A stretch of 64,000 bases of DNA from Flavobacterium endophyticum (GCF_003634455.1 NZ_RBLC01000001.1:1116001-1180000); one strand, 5' to 3'. Positions 25,697 to 35,274 are shown, counted from the stretch's first letter. Made by a program: numbers and translations. Notes: a model not told the origin generated them from the letters alone.

Positions 25697-28090
25697 TTAT
25701 GAACCGCACATTTCACAATCGTCTGGTTCTGCATTTTTAGAACGTTCTAGCATTGCTCTGAATTCATCAACAGCAATTGCTGGTTCTGCAACAGCTTCAA
25801 CTGCTACAGGCTCTGCTTTTTTATCATTATTCAATGTAAACTTAATTGCGTCTACTGCAGATTTAGTTCTCAAATAATACATTCCGGTTTTTAATCCAGA
25901 TTGCCAAGCATAGAAATGCATCGAAGTCAGTTTTGCATAATTAGCATCTTGCATAAACAAGTTCAACGACTGTGATTGGTCAATGAAATAACCTCTTTGG
26001 CGTGACATGTCGATGATGTCTTTCATAGACATTTCCCAAACTGTTTTGTAAAGTTCTTTCAAATCTTGTGGGATCGCATCAATATTTTGAACGGATCCAT
26101 TATGACGCATGATTTCTTGTTTCAAGTCTTCGTTCCAAAGTCCTAGTTTCACTAAATCTTCCAACAAGTGTTTGTTCACGACGATAAACTCGCCAGAAAG
26201 AACACGTCTGGTGTAGATGTTTGAAGTATAAGGTTCGAAAGCTTCATTATTCCCAAGAATTTGAGACGTTGAAGCTGTCGGCATCGGAGCTACTAATAAA
26301 GAGTTTCTCACACCGTTTTCCATCACTTCTTTTCTCAAAGAAGCCCAATCCCAACGACCAGATAATTCTTCGTCTTTTAATCCCCAAAGATTGTATTGGA
26401 ATTCTCCTTGAGAAATTGGAGAACCTTCAAAAGTAGAATATGGACCTTCTTCTTTCGCCATTTCCATCGAAGCAGTTACTGCAGCGAAATAAAGCGTTTC
26501 GAAGATTTCTTGGTTTAGTTTTTTAGCCTCATCCGACGTGAAAGGCATTCTCAACAAGATGAAAGCATCTGCCAAACCTTGAACTCCCAATCCAACCGGA
26601 CGGTGGCGTAGGTTTGAATTTTCTGCTTCTTGAACTGGGTAATAGTTTCTATCGATTACTTTGTTCAAGTTTCTTGTCACGCGTTTTGTTACGCTGTAAA
26701 GCAAGTCATGATTGAATTTTCCGTTTTCAACGAACATTGGCAATGATAAGGATGCCAAGTTACAAACTGCAATTTCGTCTTTTGAAGTGTACTCCATAAT
26801 TTCGGTACACAAGTTAGACGAACGAATCGTTCCAAGATTTTTTTGGTTCGATTTGCGGTTTGCGGCGTCTTTATAAAGCATGTATGGTGTTCCGGTCTCG
26901 ATTTGAGATTCCAAGATTTTCTCCCATAATTCTCTTGCTTTGATGGTTTTTCTTCCTTTTCCTTGTGCTTCGTAAGATGTATATAGTGCTTCGAATTCGT
27001 CACCATAAATATCGTACAATCCTGGGCATTCATTTGGACACATCAATGTCCAAGTAGAATCTTCCTGAACACGTTTCATGAACAAATCTGATGTCCACAT
27101 AGCGAAAAACAAGTCACGCGCACGCATTTCTTCTTTTCCTGTATTCTTTTTCAGATCTAGGAATTCAAAGATATCGGCATGCCAAGTTTCGATATAAATC
27201 GCAAAGCTTCCTTTGCGTTTTCCGCCGCCTTGGTCTACATAACGAGCCGTGTCATTGAACACACGCAACATCGGAACGATTCCGTTTGATGTTCCGTTAG
27301 TACCACGAATATATGATCCTGTCGCACGAACGTTATGAATTGACAAACCAATTCCGCCTGCCGATTGCGAGATTTTTGCAGTTTGTTTCAACGTATCGTA
27401 GATTCCGTCGATACTGTCGTCCTGCATTGCCAAAAGGAAACAAGAAGACATTTGCGGTTTTGGAGTTCCAGCATTGAATAATGTCGGAGTCGCGTGCGTA
27501 AAGAATTTTTTCGACATCAAATCGTAGGTTTCTAACACCGCGTCTAGGTCATTTAAGTGAATTCCTACAGCAACACGCATTAGCATGTGCTGTGGTCTTT
27601 CTACGATTTTTCCGTTTATTTTCAACAGATACGAGCGCTCCAAAGTCTTGAATCCAAAATAATCGTAGTTGAAATCTCTATTGTAAATCACGTGAGAATC
27701 AAGGAAAGCCGCATTTTCTTGGATTACGTTATACACTTCTTCCGAAAGCAGAGGCGCTTCTTGATTGGTTCTTGGATTTACATAGAAAAACATTTCTTTC
27801 ATCGTTTCTGAGAACGATTTTGTGGTGTTTTTGTGCAGGTTCGAAATTGCAATCCTTGCTGCCAATTGGGCATAATCTGGATGGGCAATCGTCATAGAAG
27901 CTGCTGTTTCTGCTGCAAGATTATCTAATTCTGAAGTTGTAACACCATCATACAACCCTTCGATAACGCGCATTGCTACTTTTACCGGATCAACAAGATC
28001 GTTCAAGCCATAGCATAATTTTTTAATTCTATCCGTAATCTTATCAAACATTACCGGCTCTCTGTGGCCATCTCTTTTTACTACATACAT
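25697..28090 (-). CDS. nrdA: class I ribonucleoside-diphosphate reductase, alpha subunit
   Basis: A 797-residue large subunit. An ATP-cone domain covers about residues 1-90 ([20 protein letters not shown]), which implies dATP-sensitive overall activity. The barrel contains [18 protein letters not shown] with the first active-site Cys. [23 protein letters not shown] holds the catalytic Asn/Cys/Glu set, and [19 protein letters not shown] is the later substrate-site loop. The extreme C-terminus [10 protein letters not shown] carries the CxxC pair that passes electrons from thioredoxin. nrdB lies upstream, so the order nrdB-nrdA is the reverse of E. coli. Confidence 0.98.
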   Translation of the reverse strand: MYVVKRDGHREPVMFDKITDRIKKLCYGLNDLVDPVKVAMRVIEGLYDGVTTSELDNLAAETAASMTIAHPDYAQLAARIAISNLHKNTTKSFSETMKEMFFYVNPRTNQEAPLLSEEVYNVIQENAAFLDSHVIYNRDFNYDYFGFKTLERSYLLKINGKIVERPQHMLMRVAVGIHLNDLDAVLETYDLMSKKFFTHATPTLFNAGTPKPQMSSCFLLAMQDDSIDGIYDTLKQTAKISQSAGGIGLSIHNVRATGSYIRGTNGTSNGIVPMLRVFNDTARYVDQGGGKRKGSFAIYIETWHADIFEFLDLKKNTGKEEMRARDLFFAMWTSDLFMKRVQEDSTWTLMCPNECPGLYDIYGDEFEALYTSYEAQGKGRKTIKARELWEKILESQIETGTPYMLYKDAANRKSNQKNLGTIRSSNLCTEIMEYTSKDEIAVCNLASLSLPMFVENGKFNHDLLYSVTKRVTRNLNKVIDRNYYPVQEAENSNLRHRPVGLGVQGLADAFILLRMPFTSDEAKKLNQEIFETLYFAAVTASMEMAKEEGPYSTFEGSPISQGEFQYNLWGLKDEELSGRWDWASLRKEVMENGVRNSLLVAPMPTASTSQILGNNEAFEPYTSNIYTRRVLSGEFIVVNKHLLEDLVKLGLWNEDLKQEIMRHNGSVQNIDAIPQDLKELYKTVWEMSMKDIIDMSRQRGYFIDQSQSLNLFMQDANYAKLTSMHFYAWQSGLKTGMYYLRTKSAVDAIKFTLNNDKKAEPVAVEAVAEPAIAVDEFRAMLERSKNAEPDDCEMCGS

Positions 28091-28150
28091 AAGTTTACAA
28101 ATTTGGTTAGGGAATGGAAGACCATTCGGGATTATTAAAAAGGTTAAGAA

Positions 28151-28168
28151 AATCCATCGAAATGGATT
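28151..28168. other. small hairpin in the nrdB-nrdA gap
   Basis: Perfect 7-bp stem AATCCAT / ATGGATT closing a CGAA loop, inside the 179-base nrdB-nrdA spacer. Without a T-run it is not an obvious terminator. It might act as a processing or stability element that sets the subunit ratio. Confidence 0.5.
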
Positions 28169-28269
28169 CTTGGTCTTGATGAAAGAAGAATTATTTTCTC
28201 AAAAAGAAAATAGTCTGCATCATCCAGAAAATGGTTTAAAGGACAAAAGGGTGTCTGGCTTCTAAGTAT

Positions 28270-29259
28270 CTAGAAATCGGCGTCGAAACTAATTTTTTGC
28301 GATTCGCTGTCGTTCCCTGTTCCGCTGTTTAAAACTCCAGCTTTTTGGTATTCTGACACTTTCTTTTCAAAGAAGTTAGTTTTTCCTTGAAGCGAAATCA
28401 TGTCCATGAAATCGAAAGGATTTGCCGTTCCGTATTCTCTTTCACATCCTAATTCTACTAATAATCTGTCGGTTACAAACTCCAGATATTGTGTCATTAG
28501 TCCCGCATTCATTCCGATCAAACTTACAGGAAGCGATTCGGTAATGAATTCTCTTTCAATGTTTAATGCCTCAACAATTATCTCTCTGATTCTGGCTTTT
28601 GAAACTTTATTGACCAAGTGGTGGTTGTGCAAATGCACTGCAAAGTCACAGTGAACGCCTTCATCACGAGAAATTAATTCGTTTGAGAATGTCAAACCTG
28701 GCATTAAACCGCGTTTTTTCAACCAGTAAATCGAGCAAAAAGCGCCTGAGAAAAAGATTCCTTCAACAGCTGCAAAAGCGATTAACCTTTCGGCAAATGA
28801 GTCAGATTCAATCCATTTTAGAGCCCAATCTGCTTTTTTTCGTATGGCTGGAAAAACTTCCAAAGCATTGAATAATTCGTCTTTTTCGGCTTCATCTTTA
28901 ACGTAAGTATCAATCAGAAGCGAATAGGTTTCGCTATGAATGTTCTCCATCATAATCTGAAAACCGTAGAAAAATTTTGCTTCTGCATATTGCACTTCGT
29001 TCACGAAGTTTTCGGCAAGATTTTCGTTTACAATCCCGTCAGATGCGGCAAAAAAAGCTAGAATATGCTTGATGAAATATTTCTCTTCATTATTAAGCTT
29101 GTTATTCCAGTCATTTAAATCTTGTGACAAATCAATTTCTTCAGCTGTCCAAAAACTAGCTTCCATTTTTTTATACCATTCCCAAATATCGTGGTGTTTG
29201 ATAGGAAAAATGACAAATCTATTCTTGTTTTCTTGTAAAATTGGTTCTATCGCTGCCAT
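28270..29259 (-). CDS. nrdB: class I ribonucleoside-diphosphate reductase, beta subunit
   Basis: A 329-residue ferritin-fold subunit that houses the di-metal centre and the tyrosyl radical. Visible ligands are Asp/Glu in [15 protein letters not shown] and Glu/His plus the radical Tyr in [14 protein letters not shown]. Further ligands are [13 protein letters not shown] and [13 protein letters not shown]. The length is typical for the Bacteroidota NrdB. It supplies the radical to NrdA, encoded 179 bases downstream. A DnaA-box match overlaps its candidate promoter. Confidence 0.98.
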   Translation of the reverse strand: MAAIEPILQENKNRFVIFPIKHHDIWEWYKKMEASFWTAEEIDLSQDLNDWNNKLNNEEKYFIKHILAFFAASDGIVNENLAENFVNEVQYAEAKFFYGFQIMMENIHSETYSLLIDTYVKDEAEKDELFNALEVFPAIRKKADWALKWIESDSFAERLIAFAAVEGIFFSGAFCSIYWLKKRGLMPGLTFSNELISRDEGVHCDFAVHLHNHHLVNKVSKARIREIIVEALNIEREFITESLPVSLIGMNAGLMTQYLEFVTDRLLVELGCEREYGTANPFDFMDMISLQGKTNFFEKKVSEYQKAGVLNSGTGNDSESQKISFDADF

Positions 29260-29347
29260 ACTATCTTGACGTTTATTGTTTTATAGGAAATTATTCTTTG
29301 ATTTCTTTACACTACAAAGATTGTCATTTGTATCGGTAAATGAAAGC

Positions 29348-29382
29348 CAAACTTATCCACAATTGGACATAGTTTTTAACAA
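29348..29382 (-). promoter_or_regulatory. candidate nrdB promoter overlapping a DnaA box
   Basis: Minus-strand TAAGTTTG (29355-29348) matches TAnnTTTG, with TTG (29382-29380) 24 bases upstream, a little far for the consensus. The 9-mer TTATCCACA (29353-29361), identical to the E. coli consensus DnaA box, overlaps the -7 box. This suggests that DnaA or replication status regulates reductase transcription, as known for E. coli nrdAB. Confidence 0.45.
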
Positions 29383-29521
29383 GAGGTAATTTAATTCTTA
29401 CTTTTTTACATTTTTCCAATTAACTGAAAAACAAGCAATTAGAAAGTAAAAAACGCTGTAAACTCCTATAAAATATAGGAACTGACACATCCGAAAATTT
29501 AAAATTTGAGATTAAAAAAAC

Positions 29522-30091
29522 TTATTGATTTTTAAGTTCTTGAGCGACCTTTTCGAGCTCCATATACCAGTCTTCTCCAAAGCGGCGAATCAACGCTTCT
29601 TTCACGAATTTGTAAACGGGCACTTCTAATTCTTTACCCAAAGAGCAAGCATCGTCACAGATTTCCCATTTATCATAATTGACAGCGGCAAACTCGGTGA
29701 AATCCTTAATCCTTATCGGATATAAGTGGCAAGAAACTGGTTTTTTCCAATCTACAATACCTTGATTATAGGCTTGTTCGATACCGCAAAGCGCGGTTTT
29801 TCCGTCAAAGATTACATAGGCGCAATCTTTATTATCAATTAGCGGCGTTTCCAAATCGCCATCGGTACCTTTTACCCAAGTGCCTTGCGCTTCGATTGCT
29901 GCAATTCCTTCTTTGCGAAGAAACGGCTTTACTTTAGGGTAAATAGCTTCTAAAATTTTTGTCTCTTCTTCATTTAAAGGTGCACCGGCATCGCCATCAA
30001 CACAGCAAGCCCCTTTGCAAGCCGAAAGGTTGCACACAAATTCTTTTTCTAGTATGTCTTCAGAGACAATGGTTTTTCCTAATTGAAACAT
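29522..30091 (-). CDS. DUF3109 family Cys-rich protein
   Basis: A 189-residue protein with a Cys pattern that suggests a metal or Fe-S centre: CNLSACKGACCVDGDAGAPL near the N-terminus, CAYV and CGIEQ mid-protein, then SCHLYPIR and CDDACSLG. This arrangement marks DUF3109, related to the YkgJ-type zinc/iron chelating proteins. Its function is unknown. I prefer the ATG at 30091, because the extra five residues from 30106 would overlap the -7 box. It is encoded alone. Confidence 0.9.
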   Translation of the reverse strand: MFQLGKTIVSEDILEKEFVCNLSACKGACCVDGDAGAPLNEEETKILEAIYPKVKPFLRKEGIAAIEAQGTWVKGTDGDLETPLIDNKDCAYVIFDGKTALCGIEQAYNQGIVDWKKPVSCHLYPIRIKDFTEFAAVNYDKWEICDDACSLGKELEVPVYKFVKEALIRRFGEDWYMELEKVAQELKNQ

Positions 30092-30095
30092 GTTG

Positions 30096-30103
30096 CAAAG
30101 ATA
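30096..30103 (-). promoter_or_regulatory. candidate -7 element for the DUF3109 gene
   Basis: Minus-strand TATCTTTG matches TAnnTTTG 4 bases ahead of the ATG at 30091, predicting a leaderless or nearly leaderless mRNA. Confidence 0.4.
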
Positions 30104-30108
30104 CAATT

Positions 30109-30145
30109 TGGATTTCAGATTTCAGATTTTAGACTTTAGATTTGA
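30109..30145. repeat. GATTTTA-type 7-base repeat tract
   Basis: Run of GATTTCA / GATTTTA / GACTTTA heptamers between divergent genes, the same type as at 9700 and 49931. Confidence 0.65.
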
Positions 30146-30231
30146 TGTTAAACTTTTAAGTGTCTAATTTTCAGAATATAATACCAACAAAAAATTAACT
30201 TATCGTTAGCGTATTTCCATTTTAAATAAAA

Positions 30232-30239
30232 TAATTTTG
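30232..30239 (+). promoter_or_regulatory. candidate -7 element for the marC gene
   Basis: TAATTTTG matches TAnnTTTG 20 bases before the start codon at 30260. There is no -33 TTG at good spacing. Confidence 0.4.
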
Positions 30240-30259
30240 CAGCTTCAAAAAGCATCGTT

Positions 30260-30835
30260 ATGGGATTCGATTGGAAAGAGATTTTTACTGTTAGCATGGT
30301 TTTGTTCGCTGTTATCGATATTGTCGGAAGCATTCCGATTATTGTCGATTTGCGTTCCAAAGTAGGGCATATTCAATCTGAAAAAGCTTCAATCGTAGCC
30401 TGTGTTATCATGATCGCTTTTCTTTTTGTAGGCGAGGAAATCTTGAAACTGATCGGCATCAACGCAAGTTCATTTGCTGTGGCGGGTTCTTTCGTATTGT
30501 TTTTCCTGGCTTTAGAAATGATTTTAGGAATCCGTCTTTATAAAGAAGACAATCCCAGCACCGCTTCTATCGTTCCGATTGCCTTTCCCTTGATTGCCGG
30601 AGCTGGAACGATGACTACTATTCTTTCCTTGAGAGCGGAGTATGAAAAAATAAACATAATTGTTGCCATAATCATAAATATAATCGTAGTTTTCGCCGTC
30701 TTAAAGTCGTCTTCAAAAATCGAGAAACTGCTTGGCGAAAATGGCCTTGGCGTTATCCGAAAAATTTTCGGCGTGATTTTGCTGGCTATTGCTGTTAAAT
30801 TATTTGGCGCCAATGTTAAAGGACTTTTCATCTAA
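30260..30835 (+). CDS. MarC family integral membrane protein
   Basis: A 191-residue protein with six hydrophobic segments. The MarC family features are FAVIDIVGSIPIIVDL near the start and the conserved IVPIAFPLIAGAGTMTTILSLR. The family name is historical, and members are not proven antibiotic transporters. Two short genes follow on the same strand at 50 and 3 bases, suggesting one transcript. Confidence 0.92.
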   Translation: MGFDWKEIFTVSMVLFAVIDIVGSIPIIVDLRSKVGHIQSEKASIVACVIMIAFLFVGEEILKLIGINASSFAVAGSFVLFFLALEMILGIRLYKEDNPSTASIVPIAFPLIAGAGTMTTILSLRAEYEKINIIVAIIINIIVVFAVLKSSSKIEKLLGENGLGVIRKIFGVILLAIAVKLFGANVKGLFI

Positions 30836-30885
30836 AATAGATTTTATTAATTTCACAATTCATAATTAGACAACCCCTTCTTATA

Positions 30886-31086
30886 ATGAAAATTTTTACT
30901 TATATATTAATATTTTTAGCGTTAGCATTAATCATTTTCAACATCACGATCCTAGATTTCGACCACTTATTCGAAGGAGACAGCGTGGTTGGATTGATTG
31001 GAATTGCAGCTTCTTTCTGCGCTATCTTTATCCTTTTGATATTTAGGATGTCAAAAATGATTGAAGAAAAAACAAAAGACAAATAG
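30886..31086 (+). CDS. small two-helix membrane protein
   Basis: A 66-residue protein with two hydrophobic segments (residues about 4-24 and 36-55) separated by DFDHLFEGDS, and a basic C-terminal tail. No family is recognised. It sits 3 bases ahead of the oxidoreductase gene and is probably co-transcribed with marC. Confidence 0.7.
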   Translation: MKIFTYILIFLALALIIFNITILDFDHLFEGDSVVGLIGIAASFCAIFILLIFRMSKMIEEKTKDK

Positions 31087-31089
31087 TTT

Positions 31090-31698
31090 ATGTTTGACGT
31101 TTTAATCATTGGAGGCGGTGTTTCAGGAATGTCATGCGCCTTGGTTTTGGGTTCTGCAGGAAACAAAGCTTTTGCTGCAGATAAAAAAATCGGAATTTTT
31201 ACGCACCAGAAAGCATCGAATCTTCAAGATGCTGTTTTTAATAATGCTTACGGAATTCCGGCAGGGAAATTAGGCTCGGAATTATTGGAAGAAAGCAAAG
31301 CGCAACTGGCATCGCTTTATCCTCATGTGGCGCAGATTGAAAATGAAAAGGTCATGAGCGTGGAAGGCGAATATCCAAACTTTACGGTTACGACCAACAA
31401 AAATTCTTACCAGACAAAAATCATCGTAGTCGCGATTAACGCTACCAATACTTTTGCGATTGAAGGCTTAATGGATTATGTAATACCGCACAAAAAAGCG
31501 ATTGTAGAAAAGAACCGAATCCAGTTAAAAAACGAAGATCATCTAGTTGCAGAAGGAATTTATGTGGCTGGGACCTTGGCAGGACTCAGAAGCCAATTGT
31601 CTATTGCGGCAGGAAGCGGAGCTTCAGTAGCTACCGATATCTTGACATTGTGGAATAACGGCAATCATTCGCAAGTACACGACAGTATTCGAAAATAA
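31090..31698 (+). CDS. short FAD-dependent oxidoreductase (thioredoxin-reductase-like)
   Basis: A 202-residue protein that starts with the dinucleotide-binding MFDVLIIGGGVSGMSCALVL and later has YVAGTLAGLRSQLSIAAGSG, the second FAD-contact motif of the thioredoxin-reductase family. At about 200 residues it lacks the separate NAD(P)H domain and the CxxC pair of true thioredoxin reductases. It should therefore be a flavoprotein of other or unknown activity rather than a truncated pseudogene, since both ends look intact. Confidence 0.85.
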   Translation: MFDVLIIGGGVSGMSCALVLGSAGNKAFAADKKIGIFTHQKASNLQDAVFNNAYGIPAGKLGSELLEESKAQLASLYPHVAQIENEKVMSVEGEYPNFTVTTNKNSYQTKIIVVAINATNTFAIEGLMDYVIPHKKAIVEKNRIQLKNEDHLVAEGIYVAGTLAGLRSQLSIAAGSGASVATDILTLWNNGNHSQVHDSIRK

Positions 31699-31720
31699 AT
31701 TTATGATTTATATAAACAGA

Positions 31721-31747
31721 AAAAGCATCCATAACGGATGCTTTTTT
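31721..31747. terminator. bidirectional intrinsic terminator
   Basis: Stem AAAAGCATCC (31721-31730) / GGATGCTTTT (31736-31745) with a 5-base loop, between the oxidoreductase gene and the converging S41 peptidase gene. Confidence 0.9.
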
Positions 31748-31763
31748 ATTTTGTTTGATGAAA

Positions 31764-33338
31764 TTATTTTCTTTCCAAAACGGCCTTAATCATGGCATCT
31801 TCCTTCAAGACGATTTCATAATATTTATCGTCGCCATACAATTGTCGTGCAAACTCGGCAGCCAGGTAGCGTTTTACAAGATTTTTGGTATGTTTCAAGT
31901 CCAAAAGCACGCCGTTTTTAATCAAATATTTCTGAAATGTATTGAAATAGGCATCGGAATTATGCATTTTTGCTTGGAATTGCTCAAAGCTCAAGCCTTT
32001 AAAATCATCGCGCTTTTTATCCAATTCTTCGAAGGCAAAATAACCTACCAGACCCGACTGCATCATATAAGCGATGCTCTCTTCGCCATGTTCTACTTCT
32101 AAAGGCACAAAAATATCCGGAACGATTCCGCCGCCGCCATATACAATGCGTCCTTTTGGTGTTTTGAATTTTAGGGTATCGGCTACCTTAATGCTATCCG
32201 ACTTATATAATTCTCCGGATTCGAAGCGTTTTTCAAATTCCTTAAAGTATTCTTCGCTTCCTTTTTCGTAGGATTTTTGGATCGAGCGTCCGGTTGGAGT
32301 ATAGTATCTCGCCACAGTCAAACGTACGGCAGATCCGTCGCCCAAAGGCATTTCGCGCTGCACAAGTCCTTTTCCGAAAGAACGTCTTCCAACAATCAGT
32401 CCGCGGTCATTATCTTGTATGGCGCCTGCAAGAATTTCGCTGGCAGAAGCACTGTTTTCGTTGATCAGTATATATACTTTTCCGTTTTCAAAACTGCCAT
32501 CGCTTGTAGCATAGGTCTTGTCGATTCTTCCTTTTTTATTTTTGGTGAATACGATCAAGGCATCGTCTTTCAAAAAGTCATCCGCAATATCGATTGCCTT
32601 GTCTAAATAGCCGCCTCCATTATCGCGTACATCCACAATAAGCGTCTTGGCTCCTTGTCTTTTGAGATTTAAAAGTCCTGTCTCGAACTCATCGTAAGTA
32701 GTTTCGGCAAAACGATTCACTTTTATATAACCGACCGCAGGATTTACCATTACAGCAATATCAACGCTTTTTATCGGAACGATATCGCGCTTCACTTTTA
32801 CCTTCAGCTTTTTGTTTTCGTTTTTCCTGTAAATCGTCAGCTCTACATCAGAACCCACGCTTCCTTTTAGTTTGGAAAAGAGCGTATCATTGGTGATTTT
32901 TCTTCCAAAGAGCTTATAATTGTTGGCAAAAAGAATCCTGTCGCCCGATTTGATTCCGGCCCTTTCAGAAGGTCCACCTTCCACAGGTTTTATTACGGCA
33001 ACGGTATCATTGTACATATAGAAATTGACGCCAATGCCTACAAAATCGCCTTTCATGCTTTGAGAAACCTGCTCAAATTCGTTTTTCGCTATGTAGACAG
33101 AGTGCGGATCCAGCCTGTCCAATATGCCTGTTACCGTCAAATCGACAATCGAATCGGTATTGACATTATCGACATATTCTCGATCAATAAAATCAAGGAG
33201 CTTGTTGAGTTTATTTTTAGGATTGGCTTTAGAAAACGCTACGCCTTGGGACGGAAAATTGAGCATTCCTCCCAAGACCACTCCAATCGCCAGAGCGGCA
33301 AAAATGATAAAAGGCAAATATATCTTATTGTTTTTCAT
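31764..33338 (-). CDS. S41 family C-terminal processing peptidase
   Basis: A 524-residue periplasmic serine protease anchored by one N-terminal segment (about residues 7-29). A PDZ domain at about 90-170 contains PSERAGIKSGDRILFAN. The S41 core has the catalytic Ser in NENSASASEILAG and the Lys in RRSFGKGLVQ. CtpA-type enzymes trim or degrade proteins from the C-terminus. Its start overlaps the dCMP deaminase gene by 14 bases, so the two are coupled. Confidence 0.95.
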   Translation of the reverse strand: MKNNKIYLPFIIFAALAIGVVLGGMLNFPSQGVAFSKANPKNKLNKLLDFIDREYVDNVNTDSIVDLTVTGILDRLDPHSVYIAKNEFEQVSQSMKGDFVGIGVNFYMYNDTVAVIKPVEGGPSERAGIKSGDRILFANNYKLFGRKITNDTLFSKLKGSVGSDVELTIYRKNENKKLKVKVKRDIVPIKSVDIAVMVNPAVGYIKVNRFAETTYDEFETGLLNLKRQGAKTLIVDVRDNGGGYLDKAIDIADDFLKDDALIVFTKNKKGRIDKTYATSDGSFENGKVYILINENSASASEILAGAIQDNDRGLIVGRRSFGKGLVQREMPLGDGSAVRLTVARYYTPTGRSIQKSYEKGSEEYFKEFEKRFESGELYKSDSIKVADTLKFKTPKGRIVYGGGGIVPDIFVPLEVEHGEESIAYMMQSGLVGYFAFEELDKKRDDFKGLSFEQFQAKMHNSDAYFNTFQKYLIKNGVLLDLKHTKNLVKRYLAAEFARQLYGDDKYYEIVLKEDAMIKAVLERK

Positions 33339-33768
33339 TCATTTCGGTTTCGGAGATATGAACTACCTCAACGCCTGCATCTTTTAAAAATTGTATTCCT
33401 GAATCGTCTTTATAGCCTTCTTGATAAACGACGCGTTTTATTCCCGATTGGTGGATCAATTTGCTGCATTCCTTGCAAGGCGACAACGTAATATATAATG
33501 TGGCACCTTCGCAAGATTGTGTTGAACCAGCCACTTTCAGAATCGCATTGGCTTCGGCATGAAGCACATACCATAATGTCAGGCCATCGGCACCTTCACA
33601 AGAATTTTCAAATCCAGATGGCGTTCCATTGTATCCGTCAGAAATAATCATCCTGTCTTTCACAATAATTGCGCCAACTTGTTTTCTTTTGCAATACGAC
33701 AGCCGGCTCCATTCTTTTGCAATACGAAGATAGGCCTTATCGTATTTATTTAACTTATTCAGATTCAT
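33325..33768 (-). CDS. dCMP deaminase family protein
   Basis: A 147-residue zinc deaminase. HAEANAIL and SPCKECSKLI form the zinc site, and GYNGTPSGFENSCEG is the dCMP-deaminase substrate loop. It should convert dCMP to dUMP for thymidylate synthesis. Translation overlaps the downstream S41 peptidase gene by 14 bases. Confidence 0.95.
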   Translation of the reverse strand: MNLNKLNKYDKAYLRIAKEWSRLSYCKRKQVGAIIVKDRMIISDGYNGTPSGFENSCEGADGLTLWYVLHAEANAILKVAGSTQSCEGATLYITLSPCKECSKLIHQSGIKRVVYQEGYKDDSGIQFLKDAGVEVVHISETEMNEKQ

Positions 33769-33814
33769 ACGTTTGAAGAAGATTTATTACAGTGATTTTG
33801 TTTCCAGCGTACAA

Positions 33815-34264
33815 TTAATTATCGCTTTGGAACCATTCTGCAAATGAGGTTTCGGTTTCCTGAAGCCTCAAGGAATGCAATGTAATGTTTTCGGGCAGCC
33901 TGCTTTTGATTTTTGCGGCGAAATCAATCACCATATTTTCGCTTGTCGGCTGATAGTTTACTAAAATGACGTGGTGGTCGCGGCTTTTGAGTTCCTCAGC
34001 CAGTTCGATATGGGGCGTATTTTTATTAAAGACAGTAGCGTGGTCAAAAACATCTACAACTTCTTCGCGGACAATCTTTTTCAAGTCTGAAAAATCAATC
34101 ACCATTCCAAATTTCACGTTTGTATTGTCTGAAATTGGAGTTCCGATAACGGTTACCGATAATTTATAGCTATGTCCGTGCACGTTTTTACATTTTCCGT
34201 CGTAGCCATAAAGCGCATGTCCCGTTTCGAAACTGAATTGCTTGGTAATTCTGATTTTGCTCAT
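33815..34264 (-). CDS. queD: 6-carboxy-5,6,7,8-tetrahydropterin synthase (QueD)
   Basis: A 149-residue enzyme of the 6-pyruvoyl-tetrahydropterin synthase fold. The zinc ligands are His16, His29 and His31 in SFETGHALYGYDGKCKNVHG, with the catalytic Cys25 in the same segment. VIDFSDLKK and the Glu in LRLQETETS complete the signature. It makes the second intermediate of queuosine/7-deazaguanine synthesis. No other queuosine gene is adjacent. Confidence 0.94.
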   Translation of the reverse strand: MSKIRITKQFSFETGHALYGYDGKCKNVHGHSYKLSVTVIGTPISDNTNVKFGMVIDFSDLKKIVREEVVDVFDHATVFNKNTPHIELAEELKSRDHHVILVNYQPTSENMVIDFAAKIKSRLPENITLHSLRLQETETSFAEWFQSDN

Positions 34265-34281
34265 TCTATTTTATTTAGATG

Positions 34282-34289
34282 CAAATTTA
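34282..34289 (-). promoter_or_regulatory. candidate -7 element for queD
   Basis: Minus-strand TAAATTTG matches TAnnTTTG 17 bases ahead of the queD ATG. There is no good -33 TTG. Confidence 0.4.
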
Positions 34290-34290
34290 G

Positions 34291-35058
34291 TTACTTTTTG
34301 AATTGGTTCAGGGCATTTCTGCTAAAATCTGACAAAACCAACTTGCCTGAAATTGAAGCTCTTTCATAGAGAAGCGTTTCCCAATTTTCAGTTCCTTCCC
34401 AAAGTACTTTTTTCATTTCTGATAATGCTTCAGGATTGTAGGATGCTAATTTTGAAGCAAAAATTTCGAGTTCCTTATCCAGTTCTTCTCTAGTCTCAAA
34501 AACGTTGGCATACAAACCTTTTTCTTGAGCCCAATAGGCGTTTTTCCATTCATGAGCGGCTAAAGTCATTTCGCCCAAAGCACTTTTGCCTATCCTTCTA
34601 GAAACGGCTGGCTCGATGACGAATGGGCCGATACCTATTGCCAATTCTGAAAGTTTTATGGCGCTGTCTACTGTGGCAAATGCATAATCGCATGCAGCAG
34701 CCAGTCCTACTCCCCCTCCTACAGCTTTACCATGGATACGTCCGACAATCAGCTTGGAACATTTTCGCATCGCATTGATTACGTTGGCAAAGCCTGAAAA
34801 AAAGCTCGTTCCTTCAATTAAATTGGAAACAGCCAGCAGCTCGTCAAAAGAAGCTCCGGCACAAAAAGCGCCTTCGCCTTCGCTTTTAAGAATTATCAGG
34901 TTGACTTCTTGATTGTTGCTTAAATCATTGAGTTCTTTTGTCAGTCGCTGCAGCAGCTCGCTAGGAAAAGAATTGCTGGCCGGATGTCCAAATTCAACGG
35001 TTGCTATTTTATTTTCGATAGTGGTATAGAGCGAACCGTTTTGCCTTTCTGTTGTCAT
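34291..35058 (-). CDS. enoyl-CoA hydratase/isomerase family protein
   Basis: A 255-residue crotonase-fold protein. The oxyanion-hole segments are GAFCAGASFDEL and GKAVGGGVGLAAACDYAFA, with GPFVIEPAVSRRIG further on. I start at the ATG at 35058; the 19 residues upstream (to 35115) are not family-like. The substrate is uncertain. Among Bacteroidota homologues methylglutaconyl-CoA or general enoyl-CoA hydration is usual. The position usually occupied by one catalytic Glu is not clear to me. Confidence 0.9.
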   Translation of the reverse strand: MTTERQNGSLYTTIENKIATVEFGHPASNSFPSELLQRLTKELNDLSNNQEVNLIILKSEGEGAFCAGASFDELLAVSNLIEGTSFFSGFANVINAMRKCSKLIVGRIHGKAVGGGVGLAAACDYAFATVDSAIKLSELAIGIGPFVIEPAVSRRIGKSALGEMTLAAHEWKNAYWAQEKGLYANVFETREELDKELEIFASKLASYNPEALSEMKKVLWEGTENWETLLYERASISGKLVLSDFSRNALNQFKK

Positions 35059-35156
35059 AAAAAAATATTTGTCCGTAAAGTTACGGTTTTGAGAAATAAA
35101 TTCACTCCAAGGCATTTGCTTTTTGAAAATTAATTGCCTTAATTTGCCTCAGCTTT

Positions 35157-35233
35157 GGGGATGTAGCTCACTTGGCTAGAGCGCTTGGCTGGCAGCCAAG
35201 AGGTAGTGGGTTCGAATCCCATCTTCTCCACCA
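35157..35233 (+). tRNA. tRNA-Ala (anticodon GGC)
   Basis: A full cloverleaf can be drawn. The acceptor GGGGATG (35157-35163) pairs with CTTCTCC, with one T-T mismatch and the G3-U70 pair that identifies alanine tRNAs. The D-stem is GCTC/GAGC, and the anticodon stem CTTGG/CCAAG closes loop CTGGCAG (anticodon GGC at 35191-35193). The T-loop is TTCGAAT. The CCA end is encoded (35231-35233). Confidence 0.96.
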
Positions 35234-35237
35234 CAAG

Positions 35238-35274
35238 AGACGATCTAGTTTGATCAAACTAAATCGTCTTTTTT
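35238..35274 (+). terminator. intrinsic terminator of the tRNA gene
   Basis: Long near-palindrome: AGACGAT ... TAGTTTGA / TCAAACTA ... ATCGTCT, followed by seven T. It starts 5 bases after the tRNA CCA. Confidence 0.9.
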
